Below the pieces are notes generated by a model. It was given only the letters and a program-made list of their open reading frames with translations, ran no database searches and had not been told where the DNA came from. Shown here one piece after another: positions 6,363-12,950 of a stretch of DNA of 18,015 bases. The translations under genes were made by a program, and so were the position numbers. Each line of letters opens with the position of its first letter. Positions within the stretch are counted from its first letter, which is position 1. Location: assembly GCA_027019045.1 (NCBI GenBank), contig JALUXI010000079.1:1-18015 (forward strand), written 5' to 3'. The DNA comes from Piscirickettsiaceae bacterium. Lineage in GTDB: Bacteria > Pseudomonadota > Gammaproteobacteria > Thiomicrospirales > Thiomicrospiraceae.

Positions 6363-6898
6363 TATTCAGACACCTCATCCTCAAGCGACCAGTCCACAAC
6401 AATGCGTTTATTGTCTAAATCCACCGACTGAATATAGTGTTCATCCACAAAAGGAATCAACACCTGTTCACCCGCTTCATTTTCAATGCGTAACACATCG
6501 TGCGCGCCTGTCTCCAGCAGATTCACCACCTGACCAATAGGCTGCTGCGCTAAATTTTCAACTTGACAACCAATCAAGTCCACCCAGTAGTAAGTATCCT
6601 GCAAAGGTTGCATTTGAGATTTTTCAATCCAAATTTTGCACCCCATCAACTGGCGTGCAACATCTCGATCATCAATCTCTTCAAACTTGACAATGACGCT
6701 CTTGCCTTGCAATAACTTACCATCTTCAATTTGGACTTGACGCCATGTCCCTTTGCACTCTAACCACCAAGGGGCATAGCTTAAAATATTTTCTCTAGGA
6801 TCCGTATGGGAGAAAACCTTCACCCATCCCTGAACCCCATAGATGCCATTGATTTCACCCAGCAAAATTTTATCGCTAGCAACCTGATTTTCTGACAT
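6362..6898 (-). CDS. rimM: 16S rRNA processing / 30S maturation factor RimM
   Basis: 178 residues with the two-domain RimM layout. The N-terminal RimM barrel (about 10-95) has 'GEINGIYGVQGWVKVFSHTDP'. The C-terminal PRC-barrel domain (about 100-175) has 'YYWVDLIGCQV', 'GAHDVLRIE' and 'LIPFVDEHYIQSVDLDNKRIVVDW'. It binds S19 in assembling 30S particles and helps mature the 16S 3' domain. AGGAAA about 9 bases before the ATG is the ribosome binding site. It follows rpsP by 22 bp and overlaps trmD by one base. Confidence 0.96.
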   Translation of the reverse strand: MSENQVASDKILLGEINGIYGVQGWVKVFSHTDPRENILSYAPWWLECKGTWRQVQIEDGKLLQGKSVIVKFEEIDDRDVARQLMGCKIWIEKSQMQPLQDTYYWVDLIGCQVENLAQQPIGQVVNLLETGAHDVLRIENEAGEQVLIPFVDEHYIQSVDLDNKRIVVDWSLEDEVSE

Positions 6899-6920
6899 CT
6901 ATAAAGTTTCCTATTGTGGT

Positions 6921-7172
6921 TTAAGCTTCCGCTTTTTTAGCTTGCTTAACCAATGTTTTCACACGAGGGCTCACTTGTGCACCCTTCGCAGTCCACTCTT
7001 CTACCTTCGCCAAATCAAGACGCAGGCGTTCTTCATTTCCACGAGCTGTTGGATTGAAGAATCCTAGTTGCTCGATGAATTTACTGGTAGCCGCACGGCG
7101 GCTGTCAGAAACGACGATTTTATAAAAAGGGTTCTTTTTGGCACCACCACGGGCTAAACGAATAACGACCAT
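6921..7172 (-). CDS. rpsP: 30S ribosomal protein S16
   Basis: 83 residues, normal length. 'MVVIRLARGGAKKNPFYKIVVSDSRRAATSKFIEQLGFFNP' matches the S16 N-terminal signature, and 'VEEWTAKGAQVSPRVKTLV' the C-terminal part. S16 is a primary assembly protein of the 30S body. AGGAG lies about 6 bases before the ATG. It is the first gene of the ribosomal block after ffh, with a leader of roughly 130 bases if transcription starts at the TATAAT noted at 7310-7315. Confidence 0.97.
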   Translation of the reverse strand: MVVIRLARGGAKKNPFYKIVVSDSRRAATSKFIEQLGFFNPTARGNEERLRLDLAKVEEWTAKGAQVSPRVKTLVKQAKKAEA

Positions 7173-7302
7173 TGTTTTCTCCTATTGTCTGATCGGCGAA
7201 GGCAGGAAATCCTGACCCACTAATTCTTCTACGGAAATCAACGGGTTAAACAACAACCTATTTTGATTTCGCACCTAATTTCTCATGCACCAAAAGCAAG
7301 AA

Positions 7303-7336
7303 AGCGGGGATTATACTCAATCTCCGCTCTTTTTTC
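7303..7336. terminator. Hairpin after ffh, overlapping a probable rpsP -10 box
   Basis: AGCGGGGATT (7303-7312) pairs with AATCTCCGCT (7319-7328) with one mismatch and a 6-base loop. On the plus strand it is followed by six T (7330-7335). On the minus strand (ffh direction) it is followed by the weaker TTCTTGCTTTT. It may terminate or attenuate ffh transcription. The sequence TATAAT read on the minus strand (plus 7310-7315) spans stem and loop and is followed by a GC-rich stretch typical of ribosomal-protein promoters. No good -35 is visible, so the promoter reading is tentative. Confidence 0.5.
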
Positions 7337-7363
7337 TAGCTTAATATGTTGAATATGGATGAT

Positions 7364-8770
7364 TTACTTCATTCCAGGTGGCAACATACCACCTAACCCT
7401 CCCAAACCACCAGCGCCCCCCATGCCACCAGGTAGTTTGCCAGCTAAACCTCGCATCATATTTTTCATGCCGCCTTTTTTCATCTTCTTCATCATCTTTT
7501 GCATCTGGGTAAACTGCTTCATCAACTTATTGATATCTTGCACTTTTGTCCCCGATCCCATGGCAATGCGTTTTTTACGAGAGCCTTTAATAATGGCAGG
7601 ATGACGACGCTCTTGAGGGGTCATTGATTGAATAATCGCTTGCAGTTTTTTAAACTCTTTTTCAGCTGCCTCTCCACTGATCTGCTCTTTAATTTGACCC
7701 ATGCCTGGCAGTTTACCCATTAAACCACCAACACCACCCATATTCTGAATCTGCTGCAACTGTTCTAAAAAATCCTCCAAGTCAAACTGACCTGTTTTTT
7801 GTACTTTTTGAGCAAACTTCTTGGCTTTTTTCTGGTCAATTTTGGCTTCAGCTTCTTCAATCAAGCTGAGTACATCGCCCATTCCCAAAATACGGCCTGC
7901 CATACGATCAGGGTGGAAAGGCTCCAAAGCGTCAACCTTTTCCCCAGCCCCGATAAACTTAATCGGCTTACCTGTGATTTCACGAATCGAGAGTGCTGCC
8001 CCACCTCGCGCATCCCCATCGGTCTTCGTCAGAACGACCCCTGTTAAGGGTAAAGCTTCATGAAAAGCTTTAGCGGTATTAGCGGCATCCTGTCCTGTCA
8101 TCGCATCGACCACAAACAGCGTCTCAATTGGCTTTACCGCCTCGTTGAGGGCTTTGATCTCCTGCATCATCTCTTCATCAATATGCAGACGACCCGCCGT
8201 ATCGACAATCAGCACATCATCAAAGCGTTTACGCGCCTCCTGTTTAGCACGATTGACAATATCGACAGGATTCTCATCTGCAGAAGAAGGGAAGAAATCC
8301 ACACCCACCTGTTCAGCCAAAGTCTCCAACTGCTGAATCGCCGCTGGACGATAGACATCCGCAGACACCACCATCACTTTTTTCTTTTCTCGTTCTTTAA
8401 GGTATTTCGCCAGTTTCGCTGCAGTCGTGGTTTTACCCGCCCCTTGCAGACCTGCCATCATAATCACAGCAGGCGGCTCGACATTAAAGTTGAGCCCTTC
8501 GTTCTCGCTCCCCATGGTTTGAGCAAGCTCTTCTCGCACAATCTTAATAAATGCTTGCCCTGGATTAAGGCTGGTACTGACTTCCTGACCAATCGCCCTT
8601 TGTTGCACCCTTTCAATAAAAGATTTCACCACCGGCAAGGCCACATCCGCCTCGAGTAAGGCACGACGGACATCACGAAGTGCTTCTTTGATATTGCTTT
8701 CTGTTAAACGGCCTTGACCTGTTATACTTTTAAATGTCTTATTTAGTCGTTCTGATAAATTGTCGAACAT
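7364..8770 (-). CDS. ffh: Signal recognition particle protein Ffh
   Basis: 468 residues. An N-terminal four-helix N domain (about 1-90) is followed by an SRP-type GTPase G domain (about 95-295) with GLQGAGKT (107-114), VDTAGRLHIDEEM and TKTDGDARGG. The C-terminal methionine-rich M domain (about 300-468) includes 'RRHPAIIKGSRKKRIAMGSGTKVQDINKLMKQF' (4.5S RNA binding) and a Gly/Met-rich tail. Ffh with 4.5S RNA captures signal sequences and docks with FtsY to insert membrane proteins. AGGAAAGG lies about 8 bases before the ATG. It precedes rpsP, as in many gammaproteobacteria, with a 191-bp gap, and is divergent from ypjD. An antisense 199-residue open frame inside it is a shadow. Confidence 0.97.
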   Translation of the reverse strand: MFDNLSERLNKTFKSITGQGRLTESNIKEALRDVRRALLEADVALPVVKSFIERVQQRAIGQEVSTSLNPGQAFIKIVREELAQTMGSENEGLNFNVEPPAVIMMAGLQGAGKTTTAAKLAKYLKEREKKKVMVVSADVYRPAAIQQLETLAEQVGVDFFPSSADENPVDIVNRAKQEARKRFDDVLIVDTAGRLHIDEEMMQEIKALNEAVKPIETLFVVDAMTGQDAANTAKAFHEALPLTGVVLTKTDGDARGGAALSIREITGKPIKFIGAGEKVDALEPFHPDRMAGRILGMGDVLSLIEEAEAKIDQKKAKKFAQKVQKTGQFDLEDFLEQLQQIQNMGGVGGLMGKLPGMGQIKEQISGEAAEKEFKKLQAIIQSMTPQERRHPAIIKGSRKKRIAMGSGTKVQDINKLMKQFTQMQKMMKKMKKGGMKNMMRGLAGKLPGGMGGAGGLGGLGGMLPPGMK

Positions 8771-8795
8771 ATAAAATCCCTTTCCTGTAATCGAC

Positions 8796-8824
8796 TTCTA
8801 TAATAGAATAATCGTATTATAAAC
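8796..8824. promoter_or_regulatory. Divergent promoter region between ffh and ypjD
   Basis: The 69-bp AT-rich gap contains TATAAT on the plus strand (8799-8804) facing ypjD and TATAAT on the minus strand (plus bases 8816-8821) facing ffh. Each would give a leader of roughly 30-40 bases. Neither has a recognisable TTGACA-like -35 at the right distance, so this is a probable but not proven promoter pair. Confidence 0.45.
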
Positions 8825-8839
8825 TGGTCGAGAGATGAC

Positions 8840-9625
8840 ATGCCCCTAATTTTCACTACCCTAGCCAGCCTACTCTATCTATACGGCTTTGGTCGTCTCT
8901 GGCGCACCATCACCCATCCAGAAAAACCCTTATCTAGCCAAGTGCTCACTTGGATTATTACCTTTGCTGTCCTTGCTCACGGGATGGCACTCAGCCAACA
9001 GATTATTATTGGCGATCAACTCAATCTCCATTTAGGTGCGATTCTCTCGCTCATTGGCTGGTTAGCCGTAGCGGTGATGCTACTCATCAATTTAAAACAA
9101 CCCATCATGATCTTAGGACTGTTTGTTTTTCCACTCTCGGCCATTTTTGCACTCAGTTCCTTATTGATAAATTATGAACATCTGATTCCAGTACGACTTG
9201 GTAGCCATGTGCTACTCTCTATTGCGGCTTATAGCCTACTCACCCTTGCCACCGCACAAGCTATCCTTTACTCCATTCAGGAAAAACGCTTTAAGCAGAA
9301 AAAAGTAGGGGCTATTTTAAATATCCTCCCCCCTTTGCAGGTCATGGAAAAAGTACTGATCAAACTTGTGATCGCAGGTTATGCGCTTCTGACACTGGCG
9401 CTATTGAGCGGAGCCCTCTTTGTGAATAATCTCTTTGCACAGCATCTCGTTCATAAAACCTTCTTTGCCATCATTGCCTGGCTGATTTACACCCTTTTCC
9501 TATGGGGGCACTTTCAACGAGGTTGGCGAGGGCAAAAAGCGGCTAAATATATCATTTGGGCTTATGTACTCCTCAGCCTAAGCTATATTGGTACCAATTT
9601 CATTCTCATGTTCATTTACGGTTAA
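8840..9625 (+). CDS. ypjD: Inner-membrane CcsA/YpjD-type cytochrome c assembly-like protein
   Basis: 261 residues, almost entirely hydrophobic with about eight predicted membrane segments. The Cyt_c_asm (CcsA/HemX) pattern is seen: 'LTWIITFAVLAHGMALSQQI', 'LGSHVLLSIAAYSLLTLATAQAILYSIQEKRFK', 'LPPLQVMEKVLIKLVIAGYALLTLALLSGALF', and 'HLVHKTFFAIIAWLIYTLFLWGHFQRGWRGQKAAKY'. Conserved histidines H47, H123 and H205 are candidate haem ligands. The YpjD branch resembles cytochrome c maturation proteins but its role is unsettled; some members are linked to membrane-protein assembly or CorC-type function. The stop lies 10 bp before the next start, and placement between ffh (divergent) and yfjD is the conserved gammaproteobacterial arrangement. 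Confidence 0.88.
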   Translation: MPLIFTTLASLLYLYGFGRLWRTITHPEKPLSSQVLTWIITFAVLAHGMALSQQIIIGDQLNLHLGAILSLIGWLAVAVMLLINLKQPIMILGLFVFPLSAIFALSSLLINYEHLIPVRLGSHVLLSIAAYSLLTLATAQAILYSIQEKRFKQKKVGAILNILPPLQVMEKVLIKLVIAGYALLTLALLSGALFVNNLFAQHLVHKTFFAIIAWLIYTLFLWGHFQRGWRGQKAAKYIIWAYVLLSLSYIGTNFILMFIYG

Positions 9626-9635
9626 GGACTTCCCT

Positions 9636-10931
9636 TTGGATAACGCTTCACTAACCACCCTATTTTTAATTCTCCTTTTTCTTCTCTTTCTATCAGCGCT
9701 CTTTTCCAGTTCAGAAACGGGCATGATGGCGCTCAACAAATACCGTCTTCGCCATCGTGTCAAAGAAGGCGATAAAGCCGCCAAACGGGTTGAAAAACTC
9801 CTAGAAAAACCAGATCGATTATTAGGCGTTATCCTCTTAGGCAACAACTTTGTCAATATCTTCGCTTCATCCATCGCCACGATCATTGCGATGCATATTT
9901 GGGGGGAAGCGGGCATTGCCTTAGCTGCGGGGATTCTCACATTGGTTGTCCTCATTTTTTCAGAAGTTGCCCCCAAAACCTTAGCGGCACTCTACCCCGA
10001 AAAAATCGCCTATCCTGCCGCCTTCTTTCTCACGCCACTCCTTAAACTTTTCAGCCCTATTGTTTGGGGCGTCAACTTTGTTGCCAACGGTTTTTTACGA
10101 TTATTTGGCGTCAAAGTAGGACAACACCAAGCGGATGAAGCCTTGAGCCATGAAGAGCTACAAACCCTGATTGATGAAGCCACAGGACAGCTTCCAAAGC
10201 AGTATCGAGAAATGCTTAAAAGCATTCTGAACCTCGAAACCGTGACCGTAGAAGATGTGATGATTCCCAAGCAAGATATTTTCGCTATCGATGTCGATCA
10301 ATCGATGAAAGAGATCATGAAAACCCTTTCTCGTTCTCACTACACCCGCATCCCGCTCTATCGAGGTTCCCTTGACGATGAGCTGATTGGCATCTTAAAT
10401 ATGCGCAAAATCGTCCCCCTCCTACTCAAAGGGGAAAATGAAATTCGCCTGAAAGACATCATTAAACTGGCTCGCCCTCCCTATTTCATTCCTGAAGTCA
10501 CCACCTTAAGCATGCAGCTAGGTAACTTTAAAAAATATCGTCGCCGTATGGCATTGATTGTAGATGAATACGGTGACTTACAAGGCCTAGTCACCATGGA
10601 AGACCTGCTAGAAGAAATAGTCGGCAAGCTCTCCACCGAAGTACAAAGCAATCCTGAAGAAAATGTTACCTTAAATGAAGATGGCAGCATGCTGATTGAT
10701 GCGGGTGAATTTATCCGTGATCTCAATAAAAACTACCAACTCAATTTACCAACAAATGGCCCTAAAACCTTGAACGGGTTGATACAAGAAGAACTGGAAA
10801 CCCTGCCTAATGAAGGCACCTGTATTAAAGTTGGCAACGATGTATTAGAAGTGGTTAAATCCAACCCTAATGCCATAGAAACCGTTAAACTCATTCCCCT
10901 CCCCCAAAATAAGGATGCCTCAAATGACTGA
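9636..10931 (+). CDS. yfjD: HlyC/CorC-family (CNNM-type) membrane transporter with CBS pair
   Basis: 431 residues from a TTG start. AAGGA at 9624-9628 lies 7 bases upstream, and the resulting N-terminus MDNASLTTLFLILLF aligns end to end with E. coli YfjD; an ATG at 9588 would add 16 residues inside ypjD and has no ribosome binding site. A CNNM/DUF21 membrane domain (about 5-185) shows 'SSSETGMMALNKYRLRH', 'LLGNNFVNIFASS' and 'FSEVAPKTLAALYPEKIAYP'. A CBS pair follows (about 200-330, with 'RIPLYRGSLDDELIGIL' and 'VDEYGDLQGLVTMEDLLEEIVG'), then a CorC_HlyC domain (about 345-425). Family members export magnesium or other divalent cations, or affect their homeostasis. Translation is coupled to the next gene, whose start overlaps this stop. 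Confidence 0.93.
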   Translation: MDNASLTTLFLILLFLLFLSALFSSSETGMMALNKYRLRHRVKEGDKAAKRVEKLLEKPDRLLGVILLGNNFVNIFASSIATIIAMHIWGEAGIALAAGILTLVVLIFSEVAPKTLAALYPEKIAYPAAFFLTPLLKLFSPIVWGVNFVANGFLRLFGVKVGQHQADEALSHEELQTLIDEATGQLPKQYREMLKSILNLETVTVEDVMIPKQDIFAIDVDQSMKEIMKTLSRSHYTRIPLYRGSLDDELIGILNMRKIVPLLLKGENEIRLKDIIKLARPPYFIPEVTTLSMQLGNFKKYRRRMALIVDEYGDLQGLVTMEDLLEEIVGKLSTEVQSNPEENVTLNEDGSMLIDAGEFIRDLNKNYQLNLPTNGPKTLNGLIQEELETLPNEGTCIKVGNDVLEVVKSNPNAIETVKLIPLPQNKDASND

Positions 10932-11742
10932 TCGCCATCTCTTTGAAAACGAAACCGAATGGCAAACGCTCAAACAAGGCTTAGTTCAACTCGCCAAACA
11001 AGAAGTGCTCTCTCGCTTTGAACATGTCACCAGCCAAAGAAAAGCCGATGGCTCAGTGGTGACCGAAGCGGATCTGCAGATGCAACAGAAAACCCAAACC
11101 TTTCTACAACAACACTGGCCACAGTTTGATTTTTTAGGTGAAGAATCAACCGAAGCGGAACAGAATTGCTCACTCCACCATGAACAAGGCTGCTGGATTC
11201 TCGACCCTGTGGACGGCACCAATAACTTTGCCAATGGCATCCCTTTCTACTCCGTCTCTTTAGCCCTCGTCGTCAAAGGTGAAATTGTACTAGGCCTCAT
11301 CTATGATCCCAGCCGTAATGAACTCTTTGCCGCAAGAAAAGGGATGGGAGCCACTTTAAATGATTATGCCTTGACCGTTCCCAACCATCAAGTTGAACTC
11401 AAACACAGTATTGCCATTATCGACTTCAAACGCCTTAAAGCATCCCTTGCCAGCCAACTGGTTTCACATCCTCCTTACGCCTCCCAACGAAGCTATGGCT
11501 CGGTTGCCCTCGATTGGTGCTGGATTGCCGCAGGCAGAGGACAACTCTACTGCCACGGCTCGCAACACCTCTGGGACTATGCAGCAGGCTGGCTCATCCT
11601 ACAAGAAGCAGGCGGATACAGTAGCACGCTAGAAGGTGAACCTGTTTATATTCAACAAGTGGTCAAACGCAGTGCCATCGCCGCTACCACAGCAAAACTC
11701 TTTCAAAAATGGCAAACCTACCTACAAAACCATTCCACTTAA
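10924..11742 (+). CDS. Inositol monophosphatase / histidinol-phosphatase-family enzyme
   Basis: 272 residues. Metal-dependent lithium-sensitive phosphatase fold with the three metal-binding motifs: GEES (72-75), DPVDGTNNFANGIPFYSVSLAL (94-115; D94 and D97 are ligands) and WDYAAGWLILQEAGG (217-231; D218). The family hydrolyses small phosphates such as inositol-1-phosphate, 3'-phosphoadenosine 5'-phosphate or histidinol phosphate; the substrate cannot be fixed from sequence alone. I chose the ATG at 10924, with AAGGA (10911-10915) 8 bases upstream; an ATG at 10915 overlaps that ribosome binding site. The start overlaps the end of the yfjD-type gene by 8 bp. Cytoplasmic; no signal peptide. Confidence 0.88.
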   Translation: MTDRHLFENETEWQTLKQGLVQLAKQEVLSRFEHVTSQRKADGSVVTEADLQMQQKTQTFLQQHWPQFDFLGEESTEAEQNCSLHHEQGCWILDPVDGTNNFANGIPFYSVSLALVVKGEIVLGLIYDPSRNELFAARKGMGATLNDYALTVPNHQVELKHSIAIIDFKRLKASLASQLVSHPPYASQRSYGSVALDWCWIAAGRGQLYCHGSQHLWDYAAGWLILQEAGGYSSTLEGEPVYIQQVVKRSAIAATTAKLFQKWQTYLQNHST

Positions 11743-11802
11743 GGTTGTCTTAAGCTTTAAACAATAAACTCGTACTAACAACTAATATTAAAGGTGAAAT
11801 TT

Positions 11803-12357
11803 ATGACTCACAATACCCCCAAACAATATGGAGCCGTTGCCCGCGCTTTACACTGGTGGAGTGCCGCCCTGTTTTTTATTCTTTTCTTTCTGGGACTCTA
11901 TATGAGTGATCTAGATGATAAAGACCCCTCTCGAAGCACCCTTGTTCAACTCCATATCTCACTTGGTATTTTAATTTTAGGCTTCACCTTAGTGCGTATT
12001 TACTGGAAAATCAAAGAAATCCAACCTTCTCCACCGACAACAATGACCCCATTACAAATCAAACTCGCCAAATCCATGTATGGCATTCTCTATCTACTCC
12101 TGCTTACCATCCCCATAGCTGGTTATGTCATTGTCACCGCAGATGGACACACTCCCAGCTTTTTTGGACTCTTTGACCTCCCCAATTTCATCAGCAAAAA
12201 TGAAGCGCTAGGAGACCTTGCAGAAGACAGTCATGAATTCCTCGCGTATACTGCCATCACACTGGTCGGCGGTCATATCCTCATGGCACTGAAACACCAC
12301 TTCATTGATAAAGACGAAGCCCTACTGCAAATGCTGGGAAAAGTTGAAGAGAAGTAA
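11803..12357 (+). CDS. Cytochrome b561 (di-haem b-type membrane cytochrome)
   Basis: 184 residues with four membrane helices (about 15-35, 50-68, 92-112, 145-165). Prokaryotic cytochrome b561 signatures are present: 'GAVARALHWWSAALFF', 'LVQLHISLGILILGFTLVRIYWK', 'EDSHEFLAYTAITLVGGHILMALKHH'. Histidines H17, H51, H144 and H158, one per helix, are the expected ligands of two haems. The family moves electrons between quinol or superoxide and other carriers in the inner membrane. AAAGGTG (11790-11796) sits 6 bases before the ATG at 11803; a GTG at 11794 lies within that site and is less likely. It stands 60 bp after the phosphatase gene with a strong hairpin just downstream. Confidence 0.92.
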   Translation: MTHNTPKQYGAVARALHWWSAALFFILFFLGLYMSDLDDKDPSRSTLVQLHISLGILILGFTLVRIYWKIKEIQPSPPTTMTPLQIKLAKSMYGILYLLLLTIPIAGYVIVTADGHTPSFFGLFDLPNFISKNEALGDLAEDSHEFLAYTAITLVGGHILMALKHHFIDKDEALLQMLGKVEEK

Positions 12358-12368
12358 GGAAACAAATG

Positions 12369-12436
12369 AAAAATGCCAGAATTCCCAGTCCTGAAACACC
12401 AAATAAGCTATCAGGACTGGGAATTCTGGCATTTTT
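12369..12436. terminator. Long perfect hairpin, likely bidirectional terminator
   Basis: A 26-base arm (12369-12394, beginning AAAAATGCCAGAATTCCC) is perfectly complementary to 12411-12436 (ending GGCATTTTT), with a 16-base loop. It begins 12 bp after the cytochrome b561 stop. A runs on the left and T runs on the right suit termination in both directions, for b561 and for the convergent thioredoxin-like gene. The stem is longer and more perfect than usual for a terminator, so a small mobile palindrome is an alternative. Confidence 0.7.
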
Positions 12437-12440
12437 GAAT

Positions 12441-12593
12441 TAGAAGAGAGCTTTGCACGAGATGGTTACACGGATAAAAAAGGCTAAAATTCCCCGTCTC
12501 TTCGTTGGAAAACTTGGCAATAGCTAGCGCCTCGATTCGAGAAATTTTATCTCTTTTTTCTCTCGTGTCCCACTCGTGCAAAGCTCTCTAGAA
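12441..12593. mobile_element. Small inverted-repeat element (143 bp), full-length copy of a second family
   Basis: The element 12446-12588 begins GAGAGCTTTGCACGAG and ends with its exact reverse complement (16-bp perfect ends). The inverted similarity continues imperfectly for about 50 bp on each side. TAGAA flanks it directly on both sides (12441-12445 and 12589-12593), consistent with a target duplication. No reading frame of note is present, so it is non-autonomous. A shortened copy lies at 17738-17799. The stretch 12360-12613 holds only this element and the hairpin before it. Confidence 0.85.
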
Positions 12594-12613
12594 CTAAAAC
12601 TTCTGGAGAGAGT

Positions 12614-12949
12614 TTAAACCTCAGAAAACAGCATATGATAAGGGCGTTCTATCTGCTGCATCAACTGCGGTACGCTGAAAGTGCGCACCAGCTCAATAAA
12701 TCGTTGTCCCGTAAAGTAAACCTGAACCGTCGGTAAACTCAATACCCCTTTTTGTGAACAGATATCCGTCGTCTCATGACAGTCCACATACACCATCGCC
12801 ATCTTCGGAAACTGCTCAGCAACCGCCTCTTCCAGCTTAGGCTTAATCGCATGACACACATGACACTCACGCCCGCCAAACAGCACTAAAACGGCTTCCT
12901 GCTTCCGCACCACATTATCCAATTGATTTAAATCACTGATTAACTTCAT
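12614..12949 (-). CDS. Thioredoxin-like protein with CHVC active site
   Basis: 111 residues from the ATG at 12949, one base after the Ig-repeat gene stop, so probably translated by coupling. A thioredoxin fold is suggested by 'AVLVLFGGRECHVCHAIKPKLEEAV' with redox pair C29/C32 (CHVC, not the usual CGPC), 'MVYVDCHETTDICSQKGVLSLPTVQVYFTG' with the cis-proline at P73, and a C-terminal helix. Two extra cysteines (C57, C64) lie in the middle. No signal peptide, so cytoplasmic. An upstream in-frame ATG (12988) would add 13 residues inside the preceding gene, but its GGAGG is only two bases away. A histidine-containing CxxC often raises redox potential, but substrate and direction are unknown. Confidence 0.8.
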   Translation of the reverse strand: MKLISDLNQLDNVVRKQEAVLVLFGGRECHVCHAIKPKLEEAVAEQFPKMAMVYVDCHETTDICSQKGVLSLPTVQVYFTGQRFIELVRTFSVPQLMQQIERPYHMLFSEV

Positions 12950-12950
12950 C

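Noticed and set aside
8060..8659. 199-residue plus-strand open frame inside ffh
   Set aside because: Antisense shadow of the highly conserved GTPase domain; His/Arg/Phe-rich composition with no recognisable family.
9588..9635. Upstream ATG for the yfjD-type gene
   Set aside because: It lies within ypjD without a ribosome binding site; the TTG at 9636 has AAGGA 7 bases upstream and gives an N-terminus colinear with E. coli YfjD.
9578..9976. 132-residue minus-strand open frame at the ypjD/yfjD junction
   Set aside because: Antisense to the well-supported transporter N-terminus; no motif or ribosome binding site.
10915..10923. Earlier ATG for the inositol-monophosphatase-family gene
   Set aside because: It overlaps the AAGGA that best serves as ribosome binding site for the ATG at 10924.
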